Shown here: positions 55,999 to 64,000 of the stretch, one piece after another
Layout: each line of letters begins with the position of its first letter
Numbering within the stretch: the stretch's first letter is position 1
Source: Setaria digitata
Lineage: Eukaryota > Nematoda > Chromadorea > Rhabditida > Setariidae
Length of the DNA stretch: 64,000 nt
Reading direction: 5' to 3'
Assembly: GCA_003640385.1 (NCBI GenBank)
Contig: RCAB01000172.1
Location: 55,685-119,684, forward strand
Translations under genes and position numbers: made by a program
The notes under the pieces: generated by a model
Database searches by the model: none
What the model saw: the letters and a program-made list of their open reading frames with translations, nothing else
What the model was told of the DNA's origin: nothing

Positions 55999-57506
55999 AT
56001 GTTTGCTGAGCTCAGACAGGGTAAATGTTGTGCGTATAAACTTTACCATCTGTTTCGGGATACAACAAAGCGATACATATGTACTAGTTCAGCTAGTCCT
56101 CAGCAAACTTCTATTGATGGAAGTGATATTAAAGCCTTCGCTAAATTATCACCAGATTGGGCGAAAGAAAAGGGGTCTTTTAAAGCGTTATATTCCATGA
56201 ATCGGCTCCGATTACCGTTAATTGTTCATATGATTGGTCGAGAAACAAAACATGTAATTTTGTTAATTATTCGAGATTTTTTTTTAGCAGCGTTTTATTT
56301 ACATTTTGTTTTATTACTACAGCTGTCCCATTTCCTTCATTATTTTCTTCAATGTTTAAGGATTCTCTCTCTGGTTTACGTATTGCTGATCTTGGCTGCG
56401 GTGGTGGAATACTAACTTTTCCGCTGGCACGTTTAGGAGCCATTGTTGAAGGTTTGGATGCCTCTGTCGATGTAATTGCTTCGCTGGAAGAAGCACAAAA
56501 TTGTTTTCGCCGTGAAAATCGTGGATCGGGGAAAGCAACATTTCACTGCTCATCGGTTGAAGATTTTGCCACGAAAAATGCTGGAAGTAAGGTATATAAA
56601 TTGATATTCGGTCCGTATTCGTTGTCCATAATTACTATGGTACCAATTCGTTATTTTTGCGCTTTATGTTTATTTTTCTATTAAATATTAATCTACAGTT
56701 ACTTCTCGCTCAACACTTTTCTCTCTTCCTCTTCCTGTCTTTTATTCTTTTGAATTAGCTTAAATCTGCATAAAAACTCACTTCTAATTACATTTCAAGT
56801 GTGACAAATGTTAATCAACATGAATTTAAGAAGTGGAAAGGCAGGGGAGGGGGGAACTTTTAGGTGACGTTTGATGTTCATCAGTAAAGTGACTTTTTTC
56901 CTCCTCTTCAGTGTTCGATGCGGTTGTCGCATCCGAAATAATAGAACATGTTGCTGATGTGGAATTATTCGTAGAATCATGTGTTCGATTGGTGCGCAAG
57001 AGTGGTGCTCTCTTCTTTACAACCATTAATAAAACTGTCATGAGCCGAATTATGGCTATTTGGATAGCAGAGGTTTAATCTGTGTTTTATTTTATTTTTG
57101 TCGAAAATAAGAATTTCAGAAGGATAAAAATGTCTTAGAGCAATAGAAAAAGTAAAAAGAGAGTAAGGATAGTATCTGCTTACCTACAGGTGACATAAAT
57201 TATTTAGGGACATTTCCAGTTTTCTTGGATCCTTCCAGAAGTGATTATCATTTCATATCCAACAATATTTGTTGGAATTATTATATAAATGATGAAAAAT
57301 TATTTCAGAGAGTACTGGGCATTGTCCCACCGGGTATCCATAGTTGGTCAAAATTTATTGAGCCAAGGTTTCTGCGAATGATTCTGGAAGAAAATGGTTG
57401 TAGCGTACGTTTAGTTCATGGCATGATTTACAATCCTTTTACAAATCATTGGTCATGGAGTCGAAACACAGCGATGAATTACGCTTTAGTCGCGAGCAAA
57501 AACTAA
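55999..57506 (+). CDS. coq-3: COQ-3, ubiquinone biosynthesis O-methyltransferase
   Basis: Mitochondrial SAM-dependent enzyme performing both O-methylations of coenzyme Q synthesis. Four exons, 55999-56253, 56361-56586, 56912-57072 and 57309-57506, in phase, 279 aa. N-terminal ~35 residues are basic and Ser/Thr-rich (FRDTTKRYICTSSAS), fitting a mitochondrial targeting peptide. DIKAFAKLSPDWAKEKG and LYSMNRLRLPLI are family blocks. SAM motif I IADLGCGGG is at 93-101, then FDAVVASEIIEHVADVELF, GALFFTTINKT and the C-terminal GMIYNPFTNHWSWSRNTAMN. All are intact. The exon 2 donor is GTAAGG at 56587; the later GTATAT at 56592 would break the frame. Intron 1 ends in gtttaag. Third gene of the probable operon; NUO-3 and COQ-3 both feed the respiratory chain. 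Confidence 0.95.
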
Positions 57507-58537
57507 TCTCTTACGTTGAGTTTTCCCGGAAAGTGGATTTGCCCACTTCGTTAAGTCATGAGTCATGAAGAATAAAGATGGAACAATATTTCTATATTAC
57601 TATTGTTAGAATCCCTGAATCATTTTATTCGAAGTGTTTTACACATATTATACTTTATTCGAAGATGTTGGTGCTAATGGTGCTATCAGCCTTCCCTTGG
57701 TCCAGTGGTAGGAAATGTTCCTCGAGCAGTTAAGTTCGCAACAACAGCACCTTTTATTTTGAAATTGATAGTGCTTTCTATCCTTTTATCTTCCTTGGCA
57801 TGGTTTCATTCTCTTCCTGATAAATTCTGCCACTTTGACTGTTTATGTGATTTGTGAACTGTTTTTCGTTATGGATGATTTCCACAAGAAGTTCAAATGC
57901 TATGTAGAGAAGTGAGACGAAATTATCTAGAATTCTTACTCAAATCCTCAGTAATAAAAAATGCCATCGTTTGAAATTTGACTTAGACTATATAATCACC
58001 GTGGAAATATCGGGCCATTCTTGTTGCTGGTTTCAGTTTGAAATTGCTTTCTTGTTCATTTATACGTTTGTTTGAGGCTGGAGCAGTCTACACATCGGAG
58101 TTTTTTTTTTTTTTTTTTTTTTTTGCTTTATAATACTTTGAAACGTTTTCTTTTCATCAGCCGAGTGGTGATTAGACCTGTACGTGAATTTCTAATTTCG
58201 CGTTTAGGCAGGTGAGCAGAACACGAGTTTCCTTCACTTTTCCTTCACTTCTAGTTGCTCTATAAATTACTTGTGACCTTTTCATTGGTTATCTTCTTCC
58301 TACAAATTTATCTCGAGATATTTTAAAATCTCGTTAAATTTAGATTTGAATCCTTTTTAAAAAGTGTGTTACGTAACTATGACGAAGAGGTCATTTTCTT
58401 ATCACAGTGATTGAATTGTTGCAATTTTTTGAAGTTCTTGCGGGTGATGTTGTGTAACTCAGGTGGCGTAGTCGCGTGAGAAAGGTGTTGCAGCACCGTT
58501 AATTTGATTTACAGGTAAATTTATTCGCACAAGCAGT
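57507..58537. other. coq-3 / gdi-1 intercistronic region
   Basis: 1031 bp with a T run at 58101-58124 and no supported ORF. If coq-3 and gdi-1 are co-transcribed this is a long operon spacer by C. elegans standards. Acceptor-like tgatttacag ends at 58514, 23 nt before the gdi-1 ATG. Confidence 0.5.
57571..57576 (+). terminator. AATAAA polyadenylation signal of coq-3
   Basis: Canonical hexamer 65 nt after the COQ-3 stop, in plausible 3'UTR context. Confidence 0.6.
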
Positions 58538-59334
58538 ATGGATGAGGAATATGATGCTATCGTTCTTGGAACAGGATTGAAGGTACTATGGATGTCTAAT
58601 TATTATTTGGCAGGAGCCTAAATTGTTTGGTCACAGATACATGACACTTTCGAGGTTGAATTGTCAATGAAGGCAAGATAGTGGCCAAATAGATGAACTT
58701 TAAGATGAACTCTTAAGATTTCTTGAACATGCATTTATAACTCAGATTATGTTCTTATTCAGGAATGTATACTATCTGGGATGTTATCAGTATCAGGTAA
58801 GAAAATATTACACATCGACCGAAATAATTATTATGGTGGAGAATCAGCTTCGTTAACACCACTAGAACAACTCTATGAGAAATTTTTTGGTAAGTAATTT
58901 TTCGGAATAGTTTTTTCAAGTTTTTATGAAACTTGTAGAATGCATGTTCAAGGAATTTTAAGAGTTCGTCTTCGCAAATATTTTTTAGGACCTAATGCAA
59001 AACCTTCTACTGATATGGGAAGAGGTCGAGATTGGAATGTCGATTTGATCCCTAAATTCCTGATGGCGAATGGTTCACTTGTTAAGGTTTTTTGCCCAAT
59101 TTCTCTTGCATTTTAAATCACTCTATTATGATATAAAACTTCTGATGTGTTCAAATTAGTTTTTACGATTTGATCACTTTTATTTCTTACTTTGTTGTGT
59201 TGCAGCTTTTGATACATACTGGCGTAACTCGCTATCTGGAATTCAAATCGATTGAGGGTTCTTACGTATATAAAGGTGGAAAAATTTTCAAGGTTCCAGC
59301 TGATGAAATGGAGGCTTTAGCCACAAGTACGTCT

Positions 59335-59366
<32 letters not shown>

Positions 59367-61205
59367 NGATGAAATATACATCATTCCAGACTTGATGGGC
59401 ATGTTCGAGAAAAGGCGCTTTAAAAAATTTCTTGTTTGGGTGCAAAACTTTGATATCAATAACGAAGCCACATATGAAGGTCTTAATCCTGATACCAATA
59501 CAATGCAGCAGGTTATTCCCATTCATGCCTGACTTTAGTTTGTAGTTTCCACTCATTGAATTTTAGTTCGTAAGTTGTAATTTTCTAAAAAAAAAAAAAA
59601 ATCTGAAAAAGTCATTTCTCGTACTTCCATATGACTGAATGAGCTTAAAATAGAATCTCAGGAATAAACTAGTAAGTGAAGCTTGCATTTTTCTGATATA
59701 TATGGTTGGCTTGGGCTTAGGGAAAAAGTTTCGCAAAAGTCTGAACCTCACGATTTGCGGTTGTATCTCGTCATAATTCATTAAATAAGCAGGGAATGTT
59801 TGATTTTTACATAATTTTCAGTCCACTGAACATTTTTTTTAAAGGTTTATGATAAATTCGGTTTGGATGAGAATACGGCTGATTTCACTGGTCATGCATT
59901 GGCACTCTATCGAGATGATAAGTAAGTTTAATATGCACAGAACTTTTTGAGACGTTTTGGATTTGAGTCTTACTAATCTGGTGTTAAAATTTTGTTCGCT
60001 TTCAGTTACAAAAATGAGTTATTTGTGCCAACTGCTGAAAGGATTCGTTTGTATTCCGATTCGTTAGCTCGATACGGTAAATCACCATATCTGTACCCTC
60101 TGTATGGTCTTGGCGAACTTCCACAAGGATTTGCTCGGCATGGAATTTCTTTATTTATTCAACAGTTCTTAATGTGTGGTTAACATAGTGTTGTATTTGG
60201 AAATCTTAAAGCGAATAAATTTGTTTTGGAAATGTTTTAAAAAAAACGTCAAGTTTAGACTGAGTGCAATTTACGGAGGTACCTATATGCTTGACAAGCC
60301 CGTCGATTGTATCGTTTATGAAGACGGTAAAGTAGTTGGCGTGAAAAGTGGAAATGACATTGCGAAGTGTAAGCAGGTATGCAGTATAAATTCGTCACAA
60401 TAATTTACTTTGTTTTCTTTAGATTAGTTCTTAATGTAATAAAATTCCGGCAAATATTCTAAGCTGCTTTACAGGTCTATTGCGATCCATCATATGTTCC
60501 TGATAAAGTGAGGAAAACTGGTCAAGTAATTCGAGCTATTTGTCTGCTGAACCATCCGATACCGAACACCAACGATGCGCAAAGTTGCCAGATAATTATT
60601 CCACAAAAGCAAGTTGGACGCCACTACGGTATCTTTGTATTTAATTCCACGTTCTGTATTTTTATGTTTATGAAGAAGACTTCACGAATGGTGCTTATCC
60701 TTTTTTTTTGCTTTTTTTTTCTAAAAAAAAAGCCAAATTAAACGCTATGATTCACTAAATCATATTCCAGATATTTATATTTCTTTGGTGTCTAATGCAA
60801 ATATGGTTGCGCCTAAAGGGTGGTACATTGCGATGGTTTCAACAACTGTGGAAACAAATAATCCGGAAGCTGAGATCTTGCCAGGACTGCAGTTGTTGGG
60901 TCCGATCACTGAAAAGTATATTTACTTTTTTTTCCTTGCAAATTTTCTTTTACCTATAATCTGTAATCCTTGTTCAATTATGACTTGTGTCAACATAAAA
61001 AGTTTCCAGATTTGTGAATGTCTCCGACGTTTATGAACCGATTGATATGGGTGCTAAATCGCAAGTATTTATCTCACGCTCGTATGATCCAACAACTCAT
61101 TTTGAGACAACTTGTAAGGATGTATTAGACATATTTCAACGTGGTACTACCACTGAATTTGACTTCACTAAAATTACGCATCTCTCACTTGAAGACCAGG
61201 AGTGA
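58538..61205 (+). CDS. gdi-1: GDI-1, Rab GDP-dissociation inhibitor
   Basis: Extracts prenylated GDP-Rab proteins from membranes and keeps them soluble for recycling. Eleven exons: 58538-58582, 58763-58889, 58989-59086, 59206-59326, 59390-59511, 59845-59921, 60006-60137, 60259-60376, 60475-60628, 60771-60915 and 61010-61205, giving 444 aa, the family's normal length. N-terminal [20 protein letters not shown] and [11 protein letters not shown] are the GDI/CHM dinucleotide-fold-like motifs. [54 protein letters not shown] and [16 protein letters not shown] are conserved. The exon 7/8 junction ([11 protein letters not shown]) needs a non-canonical GC donor at 60138-60139. The intron between exons 4 and 5 contains an N at 59367 in a T run. 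Probable last gene of the operon. Confidence 0.96.
59367..59367. other. Ambiguous base N
   Basis: Single N at the end of a ~28-bp T run in a gdi-1 intron; no effect on coding. Confidence 0.95.
60138..60258 (+). other. GC-AG intron of gdi-1
   Basis: Intron starts GCATGG and ends aagtttag. It is the only placement that keeps [11 protein letters not shown] in frame; reading through reaches a TAA at 60181, and no GT near the junction gives the required phase. Confidence 0.75.
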
Positions 61206-62465
61206 TTCCTTTATCTATATCATTCTTTATTTTTTTTCCTCCCTTTCCTAATTTTTCCCGATCCATCTCTAAATGTTTTGATTTGTTACTGACATCTGAT
61301 ATTGATGCTTCAAATTTTGGTATTACTTCAATTTCTTTTCTTGATTCCTTGTGGCTTGGTCTTTTCCTTTTCCTCTTACAATTTCCGAAAAGATATCGTT
61401 TGTATTTCCCTCCATAGTTAATACTTGTCAACCTGATCTGTTAAATTATCTGTTTTTTAAAATACGTTCTTTTTATTAAACTCCTTTAAACAGATGCTTT
61501 TGCGCTTATTTATTGCACAGTTTCTTTTTTAAGTTCGTTGCCAACAACTTCTCTGACTTTCTTACTCAAAATAGTTCAATTGTTGCGCTTGCTTTTCTAT
61601 TTCAGTTTTCTCTGTGTTGGAATAAACCTGAAAACATTCCTGTCGAGGATATACGCAGTCACTGCTACATGAAACATTCCTTTTTGAATCTAGGGATTTG
61701 GAAATGAGTCCTGAGACGTGGATTTCAAATTTGATTTCATCTTGACGCTTTTGTTAGTGCAGTCAAAATCAAGTGATGCGTGAACTCGGTATGATATTCT
61801 TTGGAAGGAATAGAAAGATTCAAAATTTTCGTCAAACATGTCTGTATTACAGCTTTTTTGAAGGGAATTGATGTGTATTAGGAATGGTGGGTGCTATTTA
61901 TCAAAAATATTCAAACTGTTAGTATGAGCATTATATTTTTTGTTAATATAGCGATGTCATGACTTATTCAATGAATGATTCTAAAGACTCGTAAATTGAA
62001 AGCTGGAGAGTACTTCCTTTATCATCATCTATCAGCGGCATTTTTGTTCTTAATTATGGTAACTCCCACACTGTTATCTGTTCCCCCAAATTCAAATTTC
62101 AACAAAAAAGCACGATGGAAATTGGTTTGCGAATAATACAGTTACAATTTACAGAGCTTGTTATTCGAAGGATTCTTCATAAATTGCAAAGTCGTTTGTT
62201 ATAATTGGTAAGTATATTTCACATGTTAATGTTTTTCTTCATTGAAGTTAGCCAGTAAACTTGCGGGCATTTCACACATATATGAAACAACTGAGCGATC
62301 ATCTTTATGCAAAATATTGTATGCGGAACTAATGGTACCTACGATATGAAGTACCTGATGAATAAATACTGTATTTATACAAATATACTTTAAACAAACA
62401 CCTTATTATCTCTTTAAAAAAAAATTGTATATTGCTTAATGAAGACATCATCCATAGAATCTGTC
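61206..62465. other. Convergent intergenic region, gdi-1 / helical-repeat gene
   Basis: Holds the 3'UTRs of a + and a - gene; T-rich after 61205. No supported ORF, RNA gene or mobile element. Confidence 0.5.
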
Positions 62466-63820
62466 TTATACGAAGGTTTGTTGTCGACGTAATAATATTC
62501 GAAGTTGTTTACGTGATGCTTCATTATTCTTCCGATCATAGATACGATCAATGTATTCACGTGTAAGCTGTAATTGCTCTGGTTCAAGATAATCCAAAAA
62601 CAAAGCAAAAATTTCAGCTTGGTTATAAATGAACGCATCCGTAATTGCTCTGAAACCACCGAATCGTTTTATTGTTTATCAAAAGAAAAAAAAAGTTGAG
62701 AAAAATTTTAATATTGAAAGTGATGATCCGATCATTCTATGTTATCCCATTCTTTCTTATATAATACATATATATATATATATATTATATAGTATATATA
62801 TATATATATATATATATACTGTTCCGATGATTAAAATTTACAAACCTGAAATTTTCCATTGAAAGCATTGCATTACGTAGACGAGGACAAGTATTTTCCA
62901 GAAGAAATGCTAACTTATGTATAGCATTTTCGCGAAATCTTTTGTTATCATTCTAAATAATTAATCAAATTAAGTACTTTAAATTAAGTACGAAATAATA
63001 CAAAAAAATTTTATAAAATTTGAAATTAGCAAAATATATGATAAATTAAAAAGTTCACTGATTACCAACATTTACGAATTGTACATGTTCGAACAAAATT
63101 TTCTAAAATCAAGATCAAAATAATCGTAAACTTGAAAAAAAAAAAGGAAAGAAAAGTTGAAAAATATTATTGGGTGTAATTTTATACTTCGCGCAAAATA
63201 CTCTTTTATTTATTACGATTTAACTTAAGATCCTAACTCTTAACTTTATCTAGCAAATTATTTAAAAGAGTGATAGATATCACCAGCAAATTATATATTA
63301 ACCTGAAGTGAATTTTGCAACGTTTGATAAAATGTATTCCAGGTAATTCGGGCGAGACCAGGTGCATTGATAATACAGAGTCGTTCACAAAGAAAATGCA
63401 ATACTTCACGATCTTTTGCTTTAAAACATACCTTTTTCCACAGCAGTAATCCTAAAAACTGTTTCTTTTTAAATTCTTATTTCTTCCAATTTCCTTTTCC
63501 TCTTATGTACCAATCATTACTGCAAATCGAAAATTTTCATTACTTTTTTTTTCCAATTTTCTGATAAATTTGAAAAAGAAAATATATTAATAGAATTCAG
63601 AAAAGTGATAATACCAATAAATTCTCGTTGTGGATCAGTAATATTATTCCATATGAAGGTAACAAGTTCAAAATAACCATGTATAATGGCAAATTGAAAA
63701 GCCAATGATAATGTTTGTTTTGGTGCTAAATCAGTAGAACTAAATATCTTATCCCATGCACGAGTATTATCAAGTAAAGCAAACCAAAAATCATACAAAC
63801 AATGGCCAGATAATTTCTTC
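62466..63820 (-). CDS. Partial helical-repeat (ankyrin-like) protein, C-terminal part
   Basis: The 5' portion runs off the right edge. Four exons in transcription order: 63820-63615, 63451-63303, 62952-62846 and 62649-62466, joining in phase to ~214 residues plus stop TAA. The sequence is all-helical in feel, with segments such as LSLAFQFAIIHGYFELVTFI and LFCERL/LHFLCERLCIINAPG-type patterns reminiscent of degenerate ankyrin or similar repeats, then a charged C-terminus (IDRIYDRKNNEASRKQLRIL). I do not recognise the family; it may be nematode-specific. The first exon seen begins with a single base completing a codon, so at least one more exon lies upstream, beyond 63820. No DNA-binding or catalytic motif seen. 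Confidence 0.7.
62767..62818. repeat. (TA)n microsatellite
   Basis: TA tract with one internal tatagtata break, in an intron of the helical-repeat gene. Confidence 0.9.
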
Positions 63821-63950
63821 CTGAAATAGAAAGGAAAAAAAAAAAACGGCAAGTTAGAATAAACCTGAATTAGGTAAGTGTTCAAAATTGTATATTTAAT
63901 AATAAATCATTGGTTAATTTCTTTTTCCTTTCTCTTTCTTTTTTCTCTTT

Positions 63951-63965
63951 TATTATTATTATTAC

Positions 63966-64000
<35 letters not shown>
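63951..64000. repeat. (TTA)n microsatellite at window edge
   Basis: Near-pure TTA trinucleotide repeat with one ctatta interruption; it runs off the window so its length is unknown. Confidence 0.9.

Overview
This is a nuclear window from an AT-rich nematode, most like a filarial/spirurid worm. The genes are broken into short exons joined by canonical GT..AG introns. Introns and intergenic DNA are full of A/T homopolymer runs, several starts sit just downstream of a splice-acceptor-like AG (as expected for spliced-leader trans-splicing), and every recognisable product has a clear nematode/metazoan counterpart. Two single N bases (25036, 59367) mark assembly uncertainty at poly-A/T runs. All gene models below were spliced by hand; where a total length is given, exon phases close exactly to one stop.

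Layout. 1-190: 22-bp minisatellite. 3235-6369 (+): adenosine kinase. 7866-11470 (-): SH2D4-type SH2 adaptor, head-to-head with 12326-14123 (+) PPIL1/CYN-12 spliceosomal cyclophilin. 14495-17563 (+): a two-exon neuropeptide precursor carrying one allatostatin-C/somatostatin-like cyclic peptide. 19260-22057 (-): ELO-2-like fatty-acid elongase. 26696-32109 (-): UNC-33/CRMP with a long low-complexity N-terminal exon; its 5' end is unresolved and a 6.9-kb gene-poor tract lies upstream. 39005-41029 (-): TSG-101 (ESCRT-I). 42865-44871 (+): BuGZ/ZNF207, tail-to-tail with an unrecognised 292-aa single-pass or secreted protein (45001-46496, -), followed by DNJ-2/DNAJC25 (46714-49229, -).

51049-61205 (+) looks like an operon: BRK1 (WAVE complex), NUO-3/NDUFA6 (complex I), COQ-3 (ubiquinone methyltransferase) and GDI-1 (Rab GDI). 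BRK1 and NUO-3 are only 6 nt apart and share one exon, so one mRNA must carry both reading frames or the same acceptor must be used both in cis and in trans. NUO-3 and COQ-3 both serve the respiratory chain. A partial helical-repeat gene on the minus strand (62466-63820 and beyond) ends the window.

From memory, the C. elegans counterparts of most of these genes lie on chromosome IV, with BuGZ/dnj-2 and nuo-3/coq-3/gdi-1 as neighbours there too, so the block appears to be an ancestrally linked segment. No rRNA, tRNA, transposon, CRISPR array or bacterial insertion was recognised.
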